A program made the position numbers and the translations under genes. Positions 46,848 through 59,300 of a stretch of DNA of 64,000 nt are shown here, piece by piece. The notes under the pieces are model-generated. The model ran no database searches. It was not told the DNA's origin and was given only the letters and a program-made list of their open reading frames with translations. Source of the DNA: Pyronema omphalodes (lineage: Eukaryota; Ascomycota; Pezizomycetes; Pezizales; Pyronemataceae); assembly GCA_024516155.1 (NCBI GenBank), contig JAJJXM010000042.1:434001-498000 (forward strand), read 5' to 3'. Position 1 is the first letter of the stretch. The number at the start of each line of letters is the position of its first letter.

Positions 46848-49151
46848 ATGTCTACCAACGATGGGCACTCAGGTCTTTTTTCAAGCTATCCTAAGCACTT
46901 GGCCCATAACTTCCACAGTCGTGTTGGACTCCCACCTCAGCATTTTGTTCCTGATTCTTTACTCGGAGTCGCAGAGCCTGAGGATGAGGATGAGGATGAT
47001 GATTCTTGGGACAACCAAGAAGATGACAAGAAGGAGGAGAAGGTGAGGAAGAAGAGAGAAGTCTTCAAAGAAGCACCGGTTGAGAGTGCTCATGGATTCC
47101 CGGATCCTGGAGAGCAGTCGCCTAGAACTGTTGCGGTTATGAATAATAACTTCTTTGTTCCGTAAGTTGCCCATCTCAATTTCTTTTGGGTTGAAAGGGG
47201 AAGAGATTAATGGTTAAATAGGGATGATGTTTGGTCCCAGCTTCAAAACCTTGATGAGTGTGATTATTTGGTTATCGGATCTGGCTGTACAGCGTTAGCT
47301 TTCATTGAAGAGGCATTAAGATTGGATCCCAAGAAGAAGATCCTATGTCTCGAACGAGGCGGTATGTATATCCTTTCCCTCCAGATAAAAACCCTCATCA
47401 TATCAAACTATTGTCTAACATGTAAATAGATTTCCTTCTCCCATCCCATTTCCAAAACCTTCCACTCCCCTTCAATCTAGTCCTCGGCGGCGCCTCCGAA
47501 ACCTTCCCCTTCACACTCTCCAAAGTCACCGTCGACACTCCCGAGCTCCGCTACTGCCACGGCTCCTGTCCTTTCTTCGGTGGTCGATCCTCCTTCTGGT
47601 CCGCCTGGTGTCCACGTCCCACCCCTGACCTGATGCGTGACTACCCCGCCAGCCTTCTTTCCACCGCCTCATCCGAATTCTTCTGGACTCGCGCTCGGGA
47701 TATCCTCAACGTGACTTCAACCGCCGATATCCAAGATGGAGTCTACGGGGATCTGCAAAAGCGTATCGGCGAGAAACTTGATCAGTCAAAAATAGGCCAT
47801 CTTGTTCCAACTGCCAATATCAGTGAGGCGGCACAACTTGCTGTTGGTGCTGCTTCACAGACTTCCAGGTTGCGGTTTAATAAATTATCTACTTCAGGAC
47901 CATTGCTGGATTGTGTGGAGAAGCAACGGAAGGCGAAGAAGGAAGGGAAGGGGGAACCGCTGTTGATTAGGCTTAATGCCACGGCGGTGAAATTGAAGAA
48001 CGAGGGGGGATATATTTCGGCGATTCAGACGAATGATAAGGTTTTGGAGTGGAAGGAACCGGGGAAGACGAAGGTTATTCTTTGTGCGGGGGTATGTATA
48101 TGTTACCTGCCAGGATCATGAAATATCACGGCCATAAGTACGTTAACCCAGGATGCTAATTATGCCCACGATGAACAGGCATTCCCCAACGCAACCCTTC
48201 TCTTCAACTCCATTCCCGACGCAGTTGAAACAGTTGGAAAACGGCTCACAGGACATTTCCTCAGTCACATAGTCGCCCGTGTTCCTCTTAAGGTCTTCGG
48301 GGAATGTCATTTTTTGAATGGACTTGAAATTGCGGCTCATTATGTTGCTGGACAACACCCGGTATCGAAGCTACAATATCATGTTCAAATTACGGCGATT
48401 CATAGCCCCAACCCTGAACAGGATGCGGAGGATGCTGCGAGAGAATGTCCGGATTATGCGGCGGCTGCTACTAGGGATCAGTTAACTGGATCGGAGGAGT
48501 ATGTTGTGTTTGGTAAGTGCTCGGCCTGATTTTATTCTTATTAACAGGTGTTGGTTACTTATAGAGGTCAACATGGGCTAATCTATACCTCCGTTCTAAT
48601 AATATATAGTCTGCGCCACCCTAGGAGAATTCACCGAAACCAACCCCAACTCCTTCCTCCGTCGTAATCTCCACGACCGAGACCCAACAACCAACGTCTT
48701 ACTTCAATACACACTTACCGATACCGACCGAGAGCTCTGGGATACCATGGACCAAGCAACCTATAAAACCATCGAAGCCATGTCCAGTTGCATCAGTGAG
48801 ATTGAATATTGGTGTGAAGGTTCCCATGGATGGAGCAAAGAAAAACCTGCTACGGAATTCATTCGTGTTCCGGGAATTGTTCATGAAGCTAGTGTTTCTT
48901 ATGTTGGAGAAAAGAAGGATGGTGGAAGTTTGGATGCGCTTTATAGACCCCATGGTGTCAAGAACTTGGTAAGTAGATGTAGTGAGAAGGCTTGGATTGA
49001 TGTAGGATATGGCTAATACAAATCACAGTTCGTGACCGGTGCAGGAATCTTACCCACGGCGGGAAGCTGGAATCCGACTTTGACAATCTGTGGTTATGCA
49101 CAGGATTTGGCGAGGAGATTACATGAGGGTGAGGATTGCAGGGGAAATTGA
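46848..49151 (+). CDS. GMC-type FAD-dependent oxidoreductase
   Basis: Six exons: 46848-47161, 47222-47361, 47430-48091, 48179-48512, 48610-48968 and 49029-49151. Introns of 60, 68, 87, 97 and 60 nt all keep phase, giving 643 residues. After an acidic N-terminal ~100 residues comes the FAD-binding Rossmann segment CDYLVIGSGCTALAFIEEAL with KILCLERGD (the acidic residue binds the FAD ribose). GGRSSFWSAWCPRP matches the GMC substrate-side loop, VILCAGAFPNATLLFNS the second GMC signature, and TAGSWNPTLTICGYAQDLA the C-terminal FAD-domain motif. This family oxidises alcohols, sugars and choline-like substrates; substrate and location cannot be read here. There is no signal peptide, so it is probably intracellular, unlike secreted glucose or aryl-alcohol oxidases. 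No biosynthetic cluster genes lie beside it. Confidence 0.88.
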
Positions 49152-50098
49152 TCAGCTGGATTGCTCGAAGGTCCCCGGTCTGGATACGCATAGCTTGGGC
49201 TCGATGCTGCTGGGAAAATGATCATGATTATATTGGTTACGATAGTTCTTTTGTTTGAGAATTTGCAAATTGATTGATTGCTGAATCGATGAGCTTTGTA
49301 TGGGCATTGATGTGAATGAGACGGTTTCAGCAATGTTGCAGTTGGCAACGACCCAGCGATATCCGAATGACAAAGTTTGACGCACAACATCAACATGACA
49401 TTGAACTTTCAGTGAGGCTGTAGCAACGCTTTCGTTATTGCATATGACAGAAAAGCGCAGTTTGAAAGGGTCGATCAAAAAGTTTTAACTCTGGAACCAC
49501 ATAACCAGTGGGGCCATGAACGAAATTATTTATGGTTGCGATATGTCGTAAAACGCGGTAGAAAAATAGGTTCTAGAGCGTTGATATAGCCTTACGTGAA
49601 GTTCTTCATTAGTGACAGCTCCACGTCATGAACCCCGATAGATAAGAAGGCCCCATATGCCATAGCTTAGAATAACCTACCATTATCTCAACCCATCAAC
49701 ATCAACATCCCAGATACCTTTCTTAATTTCTGGACTAGTTCCCAAAGTAAACTAGCAAAATAAATTAGATAAAACTGACCACCTGGGAACTCAGAAGCTG
49801 AACGAGGCCTATGAATATAGTCGGGAGCAATAGGGCATGTTAGCATTAGTATAGAACGAGAACCGATAGAATAGCTGCGCAAACGCATCAACGAAAACGA
49901 AGAACAATCACTCGAGAGACAGGAGAGGTTGGTGTAGCAGACTAGCAGCCACAGATAGCAAAAGAGAAAGGTGCTCAACATTGCTAGAAGACTAATGGGG
50001 ATGAGAAGGATGGTAGAGAAAAAAAGACATTAATAGATAATAATGGATCATGATAGAGATGACTTGAAAAATAAAACAGAAGCTGTGACGGTGATTGG
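49152..50098. other. spacer between the GMC gene and the LINE insertion
   Basis: Probably 3' UTR for the first ~200 bases; otherwise no gene or strong repeat seen. Confidence 0.5.
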
Positions 50099-50110
50099 GG
50101 TTTACTTATT
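50099..50110 (+). repeat. target-site duplication of the LINE, left copy
   Basis: GGTTTACTTATT, identical to 51210-51221, immediately before the start of the LINE sequence. Confidence 0.9.
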
Positions 50111-50851
50111 AAAGATCGTCATCTTCTCAGATGCCCAGGCTGCCCTAGCCCGCATCATGACGGAGGACCCCGGCCCTGGACAGTCCCTGTCTCGCCGCAT
50201 CCGCGGATTGGTAAGAGACTTCGTCAATTGGGACGTCGATGTCCAAATCCGCTGGGTTCCTGGACACTCCGACATCGAGGAAAATGAGGCCGCAGATGTA
50301 GCTGCTAAGCTGGGTGCGCAGCATCGCTGTGAAGCACAGGCGCTCACTCGGTGCACCGACCCAACTTGCTTTACCCCCCCGGAAGCATCCCTCGCTCACG
50401 TCAACAGAGTAGCCACTGAAACTCTGGCTGATATCACCAAGCGTTGGATCACTAAGGACCTACGCTCCAGCAAGTCCTACAGACCACGCCGCAAGTTTGG
50501 TCTGCGAGCAGACCTCCGGGACCTGCCCAAGCGAAAGGCTGCGGTCTTCCTCCAGCTCGCGTCTGGCCACGCACTGGTGGGAACCCACCTTAAGCGAATT
50601 AAAAAGAAAGAATCCGACGCTTGTTGGTGGTGTGAGTCCAACCAGCGTCAAACCAGAGGACACCTCTTCGGAGAGTGCCGGAGATGGCAATCAGAGTTTG
50701 GGGAGCTCCGGAAAGAGGTGGAAAGAATTACGGGGAGACCGAGGAGGACGCGGGGACGTTTGAAAGTAGTGAATATTTTTAGGGACGATCGACTCACGAA
50801 AGCGATCTTGGAATACCTGGCTGCAACCCAGATTGGCAGACGATATGAATA
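50111..50851 (+). pseudogene. LINE ORF2 remnant: RNase H domain and CCHC knuckle
   Basis: One uninterrupted frame of about 247 codons. It opens with KIVIFSDAQAAL, the strand carrying a catalytic Asp of RNase H. WVPGHSDIEENEAADVAAKL follows, with the conserved His-containing loop and the final catalytic Asp. A Cys-x2-Cys-x9-His-x4-Cys knuckle (CWWCESNQRQTRGHLFGEC) then matches the C-terminus of fungal Tad1-clade LINE proteins. The open frame extends 22 codons to the left (from 50043) through the duplication and host flank by chance, so the apparent ATG there is not a real start. The intact frame suggests a fairly recent insertion. No function is expected without the reverse transcriptase part. 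Confidence 0.92.
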
Positions 50852-51209
50852 GCGGCGCAAGAGAGGGAAAAGTACGCGAGTGTTTTTGTTTCTTTTGTGT
50901 TTCTGTACCTTTTCCTTTGTTTTTTCACTTAAAGGAGGACACGCATGGGCAAATTTGTTTTTCTTTTCTTTTGGAAGACGTTTGTCTCTTTTCTTTCTCT
51001 GTTTTTTTCCTTATGAGATTGGCTTTAGGGGGTGAGGGAAGTTAAAGTTTTGTGTTTCTTTGCGCGGGGACGTTTTTTGGGGATAAGGAGATTAGGGGGC
51101 CTCATTAGGAGGCTTCGGCCTCGAGGACAGGATTAGGATAGTGCCATAGTTTCCCGCATAGGCCTTAGAGGCCTCGAACGGTGTATGATTAAAATGTAAA
51201 TGTAAAAAA
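50111..51209 (+). mobile_element. 5'-truncated non-LTR retrotransposon (Tad1-like LINE)
   Basis: The element begins abruptly inside the RNase H domain and ends with a 3' UTR and an A-rich tail (AAAATGTAAATGTAAAAAA). Both sides carry the 12-bp duplication GGTTTACTTATT. Truncation at the 5' end, a 3' A-rich tail and a variable-length duplication are together diagnostic of target-primed reverse transcription. The encoded part is RNase H plus a C-terminal zinc knuckle; endonuclease and reverse transcriptase are missing, so the copy is dead on arrival. Confidence 0.93.
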
Positions 51210-51221
51210 GGTTTACTTATT
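51210..51221 (+). repeat. target-site duplication of the LINE, right copy
   Basis: GGTTTACTTATT, identical to 50099-50110, directly after the A-rich tail. Confidence 0.9.
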
Positions 51222-51755
51222 GAATAAAAACCCCCAGTATTCCGCTGATTACCACGCCACCTGAACTATTAAACGTTACCATCTACATCTGAATCCTACA
51301 AGAGCTGCGGGATTATAGCCACAACATACATGGGTGGATTATGTAGTAAATGTTTTTTAATCATTGATTTTTAATCTTTGCATATATGTAGTTTGGAAAC
51401 GTAATATTGGCCATGGTCCATGGATGCTGTTGATCGTTGTGCTACAGAAATACTATGTAACGTTGCTGGTTTATGATTGGCTAATATTCGCTATTCGTCA
51501 TGCAGTCGCTAGGGCTGCACAATCTCAAAATACGCAATCCCCACAACAACGCTTCCCGATCGCTGAGAAATTTGGAATCGTATATGGTACCATACAAAGA
51601 TCAAAAATCACCAATTGAATCACCGATATCTGAGAAACGCAATAAAATGAATCAAATAACTGAAGGATAATTAATCACAAAATCCCACACGCCTTACAAC
51701 GAAAATCCCGCGCCTTACATACATACATATATTACTCTCCAACAGCCAACCAGAC
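51222..51755. other. spacer, 3' flank of the DUF3759 gene
   Basis: AT-rich; no gene or notable repeat seen apart from the ATACATAC units near 51718-51731. Confidence 0.5.
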
Positions 51756-52313
51756 CTAATCAAGATACCTCTCCATCCTGGAGTGAGCACCCTGGTAAGG
51801 ATCATACTGATCATTACCACCATACTGCTCATCATACATCCTCTGAACACCCTGCTCAGCATGACGCTTAGCTCTCTCACGGTCAATGTAATCAAGACCC
51901 TTAGTCTCAATAAGTTTATCGACCTCAGCAGCGGCGAGTCCAGCGAGTGCTTCTTTGGCGAAGGCGTGAGATACGGCCTTTCCTTGGCTACGCTGGTGTT
52001 TCTCGAAGGCTGCGAAGGCTGCGAAGGCGGCGCCGCCGGCGAGGACCTCGTGGGATAGGCTGGCCTGGTTGGAGGTTAGTTTTGTTTTGGTTTCCGGGTT
52101 GAAGGTACAGGGAAAGGGCGGTTACCTCGTGCTGTCTTTCGCCGGAGTGTACCTGCTCGTAGGATTCGTGGGATTCGTCTATGATTATCAATTCGTATTT
52201 GATTTCTTAACCCCACCTCATGAAGAAGATATGCAGAAGGGAAGAACGGAAGAATATGAAAGAAAGGAAAGGAAAAGCAGGAAGGTAAAAGGTAACTTAC
52301 GCCAGCCGAACAT
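51756..52313 (-). CDS. DUF3759 / CipC-like small protein
   Basis: Three exons: 52313-52301 (only 13 nt), 52178-52126 and 52064-51756. Introns of 122 and 61 nt are in phase, giving 124 residues. The product starts MFGWHESHESYEQVHSGERQ and continues ASLSHEVLAGGAAFAAFAAF, VSHAFAKEALAGLAAAEVDK, LIETKGLDYIDRERAKRHAE and YDEQYGGNDQYDPY. This matches the fungal CipC/DUF3759 family throughout (glycine/alanine helical core, ETKGLD(F/Y)IDRE motif, QYDP end). CipC was first described as a concanamycin-induced protein in Aspergillus, and family members are often abundant stress- or growth-phase-regulated cytosolic proteins. The molecular function is unknown. The gene is easily missed because its first exon encodes just four codons plus one base. 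Confidence 0.93.
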
Positions 52314-55300
52314 TTTGAATGTTGTTTACTGGAAAGTTCGTTACAAAAAATTGGAATTGATTCGTGAGTTGTCGTAATAAGAAGCTTGGAAGTATTGTCC
52401 GCAGTGTATTTATTTCTGGCAGAGCGAGTGGGGAAAAGAGTCCTTTTATATTCATCTTCTACAGTATTGATTACATGACGGTTAATGCATCAGAGCTAGA
52501 TAATACGTAATTGAAGCTTACATGGATTACTGTAATCTTCCGGTCTGTTATGTACGTATCGTGGACCACATCTGAGGGTGATAGAGATAGCTAGGGCAGC
52601 TAGCTCCACGCACCTTGATGGAGCTCACAACTTAAACTTTAGCTTATGCCGTGCTGTCCGAAGATGTGGTATGGTATGGTATGTTGCTACTGTGCTACAT
52701 CCGAAACCGCCGGGTTAGATGACATACCGACCGACTGTACGGTGTACAACAAATGCATTCCTGAGTGTTTAGCCATCCATCCATCCAACCATCCATCCTA
52801 ATTTCAGTATTCCCCCCGTGTTCAACACATCATCCATCACTTCCTGCCCTCGACTAGGCTTTCCCTTCGATACTGTCTTACCTATTTTGTTGTTGCCTTT
52901 TTCCACTACAAACATATACTGACTCTACCTCCCCATATCATGCCAAGTCACTCGATATGCTGCCTTTCCTTCCGATTTCGGCTTTCGGAAGTCTAGCGTG
53001 ATGGCCAGTCTTACGCGGCCCTGCATATGCGGACGGAAATAGGGCTGAATTTTACTTAGAGACCGTGATAAGCTTTATGCTAGCTACCGTTGGATCTACG
53101 GAATTGAATGCCGATGAAACTACTGTGTGCAGGTAACGTATCTCCGCGTGCAGAGGTTTTTGGAATAAGTACTCATCGGCCATGTACCTATGTTGATAAT
53201 TTTACTGCCATTTAGAGTGGAATTGATGGAATCCAAAAAACAGAAAATTGAGATTACGCTTCTAATTATTGCGATTGAATCTGAAAAACTTGGGGAATTC
53301 ATGCTACATGTCGAAACGTGGACGTGGTTTATGTATACTTTGCGGGGCTAGCCAGGTATAAACGCGGCGGGGTAGGAGGGGGGTATTGACTAGCATCTTA
53401 ACTAGCATCTTGATTAATAATCGAGCCCTAGCTAGCGAATCCACGTCGAGCTGACGACGCCTATAATAACAATAATAACAAACAATAATAATCTTGCATT
53501 TTTGTATGCTGTATGCTGTATGCAACCTTAATATCCATGAAAATCGTATGCATGTAGTAAAAAATATTACTATTCCATTATTCCATTTTTCCTAAACTTA
53601 TTTAGTGCCCATTCTAACAGGATAATGGGCCAGGCAAGAGAGGCCACACTTGGTAGTGCAAATTTCAAGTACCTTTTCACCATGTATATATGTACAGAGA
53701 GTAACAGTTACTGTAACTACGTTTCCGCGATGAATGCAGGGTAAACCTAAACCTCCTGTGAGGGCCACCATAAAACCAGGTACCAGTGACAGCAACACGG
53801 GTCTCAAAATCGTTGGATTCAGGTATTCATACTACGGTCTACTACAGTACTAAACTACAACGCAGGGCCGCCTCGATCATTGACAATGCCCACTGCAATG
53901 TTCAGGCACTTGCTACCTCTACACTTACCATATACCAGACAGTTGAATTTCTACATAACCATGGACTCGGGAGTCATCGTACAGTGATATAGGACAGCAT
54001 CCCCACAATCCATTGTTGAAATGTAGGTAATTCGATGTATACTACAAGTCTATAAATCTACAAGTATTTTTAATTCAGATTTTGAAATCCAGTTTTTCTC
54101 ATTCTCATTCTCATTGCCATTTCTATTTCCTATTTCCTGTTTCCTATCATCTACCTGTGATTTACTTATTCATACAATCCTGATTCCTGAGTCCTCCTGG
54201 TCCATACCCATACCTATTACCCTTATCCTTATCCTCGTTCTTATCTTAATTAACTTTAGACTAGACGTAGTTTCTTCATTCTCGCCACTCTGATTGCTGT
54301 TACAGTACCTACTTTTCCTACTCACCGGTTTTCCAGAATTCAACTTTCTTTCTCTCTTCCTTTCTGAAACAATAAAAGCCAAAAGCCAGAAGATCAAATA
54401 CCCTCCTAACCTAAGTTTCTTACCCTCAGCCTAGCAGTCTAACCCCAGCTGTTGCATCATTTTACATTCACAATGACCTTGTGGTCTTTCCTATATGCGA
54501 ACGAACACGCACAGACCACTGTAGTACTCCATATGTGAAGGTTCGCCATGCATGGACCCATAGTTACACCAGAGTTACACCATAGTTAAACCAGGGCTGA
54601 AGACTGAACAGTGAAGTTGATGATCATAATCAGTACGCATCGTATCACAGTGCAGTGCATCGTCAGTGCACGATAACTCGACACCTCGAGAGCCGATAGT
54701 CGACGATCCATCATCCAACACCTCATACCCCACACATAGCGATTTAAGATTACATATCTATGTATATAGGTACATATGTAATCATCGTATAGCACCATAA
54801 CCACAGTATCTTAGATTCCCAGCTAGACTCCTAGGCTGCTAGAAAGATAAACCCCCCCCCCCCCTCCCCCAAGATAAACTACCCCCCCTCATCCATCTAC
54901 GATCTGTATAGACTTCCTGATACATGAGAATAAACTTAAGATTAAGATAGTTGAAGATTATTTCAATCCTTCTTCGATACCTAACTCTTTCATTCAAATT
55001 TGGCAAGAGTTCGGGTAGAAGAATGATCTGGAGATCTGATGTGTACAGATCCTGGGGAGCACGCGCGGAGTGTAACGGGACCGATTTGTGGTTGCGGTTA
55101 CTTCAGACTTGAGGAATTCTGGACTGTTGGAGGAAGTTTTGTAAGGATTTGAATACATTGCGAACTTTTTAATCAAAACTTACTGGTATAACGTGTTTTT
55201 CATCATGAAGGATTTATTTCCGATTTAGCTTGACGGCACTACGGGAATGCTTGCACTGCCTCTCACTCGGTCGTTTACAACAAAAACCACTTATCAAACT

Positions 55301-55543
55301 CTTTCGTATTGGTATGTTCCTTACATTATTTTCAGTACGCCGAGGAGTCCAGCGCACCATCCCCGAATACCACCCCATCAATGAACAGCAAAAGTTCCTA
55401 TAACCCCAGAATCTACAAAACAATAAGAAAAAACACCATAACTCCAACTAAACAAATCCATCAAATCCCCACGCAACCACATATCACACCCCTATCCCCT
55501 TCCTCCCCCTCATCCCTATTGATCCAGATTCTTCGCCACCAGT
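52314..55543. other. 3.2-kb spacer
   Basis: No gene recognised. It includes ATGGT (52669-52684) and CATC (52774-52798) units, AATAATAAC units (53464-53492), TATGCTG units (53506-53522), CATTCT/TTTCCTA units (54098-54150), and a C-run pair (54850-54870). The first part should hold the DUF3759 promoter and the last few hundred bases the VPS3 3' UTR. Confidence 0.55.
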
Positions 55544-58500
55544 TTAAGCACCCTCCACCGTCGGCCCTCGCTCATCCACCAACTTAACCCACCTCGCCTC
55601 GACATCCAAATTCATCGCCCCTCCGAGCCGTCTCTGTATCCTAACCTCCGCGCGTTCCCTAACCAATCCTCTCAGAGCACTCATCAAAAAACCCTTCAAA
55701 ATAGCGACCGACCATTCATCCGGAACTTTCTTCAGTACATACTCAACCTCCAACCACTGTCCGAATTTTTCCAGTAATCCAGCAGTCTCCTCAATTCTCT
55801 GTCCTACATCTTCCAGCTCCAAAAATTCATCTAGAAGTAACCGGAATAACTCTTGTTGCTCGGAACGAGGTGTTATTGTGGGACTGGATACCGTGAATAA
55901 TGACATGCCCCCGAAAAGACAGTAGTTTATGGCCGTGTCGTAGTCGGCTAGAGTGTGTACTAGGAGATGGAGGGCTTCTTTGTGGGATGAGGCTCGCCCA
56001 TGGAGGATTACCATCTCTGGGACTAATACGGAAGCATGTGGGGAGAGTTTTGCGGTGATGGCGGGGACGTCGTAGGAGGAGGATGAGGCGAGTAGGGAGA
56101 GGAATTTTAGACGGCTGTGCCACCAGGGAGGAGAGAGTGGGGAGGAGTTGTCGGTTATGAATTCGTGGTAGGTGGGTTTAGGGTTGGAGAGGGCGCGGTA
56201 AGAGGTATAGGTAGTTTGGAGGGAGTCGGAGGCATTGGGGTCGGATGATAGGCTTGATAGGAGGTCGGTGAGGTAGAGAGTTAGGAGATCGGAGGCGTAG
56301 GTTTCGTTCTATTTTCGTTAGTTGTGGGTCAAGAGGGGAGATGTACAAGGAGACATGCCTTTTGTTCGACGACGAGGTATTCCACATAGGCTCGTACGGC
56401 GTCGGGAGCTTTTTCTTTCAGAAGCTCCAAAACTCGGGATGGTTCAAGCTTAACTCTCGAGTCCGGGGAAGCGAACACTTGAATTCCGAGTGCTGAATTT
56501 CTCGAAGCAAGCCAGCATCCAAATTCTTCCACTAAATCCGGCTCCTTAAGACGTAGAAGATAGTTTTTAACCCTTTCTTCTCCCTGTTTGAATTCACCCG
56601 TTGGGTCGCCTGTTTCTACTATCCTCCTCCATGTTTCTAGGACTTTACGATATTGTTTTGCTCGTGCGTATACAATCGAAAGGAAGTAGAGACGATTAAA
56701 GCTTTCTAGTAATTTAGTAGCGTGGTCGAGATTATCTAAGCCGGCGTCTAAGAGAGCGTGGATTTCTGTACGGATATTTCCTTCTGGAACAACAGTGTTT
56801 CCTTTGTCTTCTAAGTATTCGGGGGAATCGAGCATCAGAAGAACTCGTAAAAGAGCCGCATCGACGGTGCGAAAGACGTCTTTTTCATCTGATACACTTC
56901 CGAATCCCTTCTTTTGTCTCCATGACGCAAGATACCGTTTAAGTAATAGTAAAACGTCTCTTGTAAACCTCTTCCCAACATCTGCAGAGTTCCTGAGATT
57001 CATAAATACCTCCTTGATACCACCATATACCCAGACTCCCTTCTCGCTCTCCACGATGTCGTCCTGGAAAGCTGGTCCAAATAATGCGACAATAAACCGA
57101 GGGTCTAACGCACTTTCCATTAAAGCAACCTCTGTTTTTAATATTTCATGAGCTGTAATGTCGGCTGTTTGCTTCTGTGTAATTCGTAATAATTCCCCAA
57201 GCACTAACAAACCACATTTTTGTCGAACGAATGACACTTCATGAAACTGCGTTTCCGTGCTAGGTTCAATGGATTGAACTTCCTGTAAAACGTGCAGGAC
57301 TCTGTGTACTCTTGCAACAATTCCATCAAAATTCTCTTCCGAAAAGCTTGGCAATCTTGAATCGAGCTGTACTGTCAGTGGGCATGGTAATAGCGTCCAA
57401 ACTTTCCGACCAGCAAATACCACTACCCTGCTTTCCACTGTTGATATTCTCTTCGCTACAATCCTTTCTTCCTCGTTCCGGAATTTATCCTCCTCCCTCT
57501 GAGCCTCTTCCTTATCTTTAGATTCCTTTAAAGCAACTCGTACCAGCTTTAACGTCCGACCGGCATCCGCCACCTCTGTTCCCTCCAACGATAATACCTC
57601 TTTCATCTTCACTCTCCCCTCAAGCGGTATACTTCCGCTCCTATCACTCTCATCTAGCACTTCTTCATTCTCCATGTCCCACCTTTGCATATCCAATCCC
57701 TTCCCAGGTATCACAGCAATTACCCAACTTCCTTGAACCAGCAATTGATCGGGATATTTCTCAAACTGTATCGTTCCCCTAGTGACATCTCCTTCGAGAT
57801 TGACAAACATTCCCACTCCCGGATCTTCCGGCCTTGTTCCAGTGGTCAATAAAAATTCCCCTGGAGAGGGCGATGCAATATTCGGCATCAGCGGTTTTGG
57901 GGGCGGTGGTGGGGGCTGTGATTTTCTTGAGCTTGGTGCGGCTTGTTGTGGTGTTGCGGCTGGACCTGCGGATGATGACCCCTCCCCGCCGGGAGTGAGG
58001 TGGGAGCCGCTCATTCTGTTTGCCGTGCTTGGACGGCTGAGGGGACCGGCACTTACTGACCGGGATTGAGAGTCGGGAGCGGGAGCTAGCCGGGTTGACT
58101 CCTCGACGGCGGAATTTCTTCGCTCCCGCTGGGGATCGGGGGATAGAGGGGTGGTTCGTTGAGGAGGGATATCATGTTCTGGAGGTGGGGGTGCTGGGGT
58201 GGTTGGCGATGGTGGATCCTCAGATACGGCGGAAATAGGGAATAATGGAATGCGCTGGATGTTTTCGATATCGAGGAGTGAGTAATTTTCGTTATTGGCA
58301 ACGCAGGCAATGGAGTCGCGGCGGATTGATGTAAGAGTGGCGGAGAGGGGTAGGTCCTGAAGGTGTTAGTGAGCTTTAGTGAGCTTCATGGGGCTTCTCC
58401 GGGCTGCGCAGTGCTTCGCCGAGCTCTGTAAATACCTTCACAAGTCGAATTTCTTCGCTCAAGCATCGAACAAGTCGGATTTTGTTTTTAGCATGACACA

Positions 58501-59045
58501 TTACGAGCTTCGGGCGGCCTTCTCTAGAGCCTTCTTCTGGGATTCCTTCTCGCTCTTCCTCATTCAGATCCAGACCGCCAATGTAGCTGACATCTTTGAG
58601 CTTGGTTCCGTTATATGCCGGAGAGAACTCGGGAAGGCTATAGAAGGTAAGCCAACCGGTTGATGATAGAACCAGTGCTTTTGAAACTGTAGGGAGGACC
58701 AGTATCTGTTTTATGAACGGGTCTGCGGGGGTGCTTGCAGCTAGAGGTTGTAATCGGGAAGCAAGAATATAGCATGGTTTCGAAGGGGCATCGGGGTGCG
58801 GAGTTGGCGGTATTGAGACGAGGTGAAGTATCTCATGAGCTGAAGTTCCTACATATAAATTCTGGCCTGTTTTTAGATTAGGATCCGCGTATTCCAAAGC
58901 TATGAATGATCCGGAACTCACCCCATGACTCCAAGCAAGTGATGGTAACATCCTGTCTTTCGGGGGTGTCAAGAGGGAGATCGTCTACCAGATTCTGAAG
59001 CATATAGGGGCCAACAGTCCCCAGCTTCCCTTCCATCTTTGCCAT
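55544..59045 (-). CDS. VPS3: Vps3 / TGFBRAP1-type CORVET tethering subunit
   Basis: Four exons: 59045-58922, 58866-58436, 58356-56359 and 56308-55544. Introns are 55, 79 and 50 nt and the product is 1105 residues. The last intron has a GC donor (AAG|GCATGT). The N-terminal CNH beta-propeller is recognisable (LYVGTSAHEILHLVSIP, ILVLPTVSKALVL, VSYIGGLDLN, IRRDSIACVANNENYSLLDI). A Pro-rich loop leads to FLLTTGTRPEDPGVGMFVNL, then helical repeats of the Vps39/TGFBRAP1 domain (DLVEEFGCWLASRNSALGIQ, VFASPDS, DAVRAYVEYLV, MVILHGRASSHKEALHLLVH). The pattern matches TGFBRAP1/Vps3 rather than Vam6/Vps39. Vps3 is the CORVET subunit that binds Rab5/Vps21 for early-endosome tethering. An alternative in-frame ATG at 59204 would add 53 residues; 59045 leaves a longer shared promoter with the divergent gene. 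Confidence 0.93.
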
Positions 59046-59300
59046 AATTGGCGGATATTTTGAAGCTGTTCGGTGCGCGGGGGAGTTGGGCGGTTGCTGA
59101 GGAGCGGCGGTTGGAGAGCTTTCCCACAACGCCGGGTAAATATCGGTCGGCCGCGTATTCGCAACAGAGAGCTCTCCCAGCGCCAAACTTAACTTTAGCG
59201 ACACTCTCTAAACTTATGAACAGCTAAGACAAAGACAGCGCGACACACGATTCAGTTACGCTCCACTTGCTAGAAATTTATACCTACTCAGTTCATCACA
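59046..59300. promoter_or_regulatory. divergent promoter shared by VPS3 and COY1
   Basis: The 255 bp between the two start codons must carry both promoters and 5' UTRs. No clear TATA box is seen for VPS3; TTTATACC at 59277-59284 is too close to the COY1 start to be a classical TATA. Inferred from gene arrangement only. Confidence 0.5.

Noticed and set aside
50043..50110. ATG at 50043 as start of an RNase H gene
   Set aside because: The first 22 codons lie in host flank and the target-site duplication. The frame continues into the LINE by chance.
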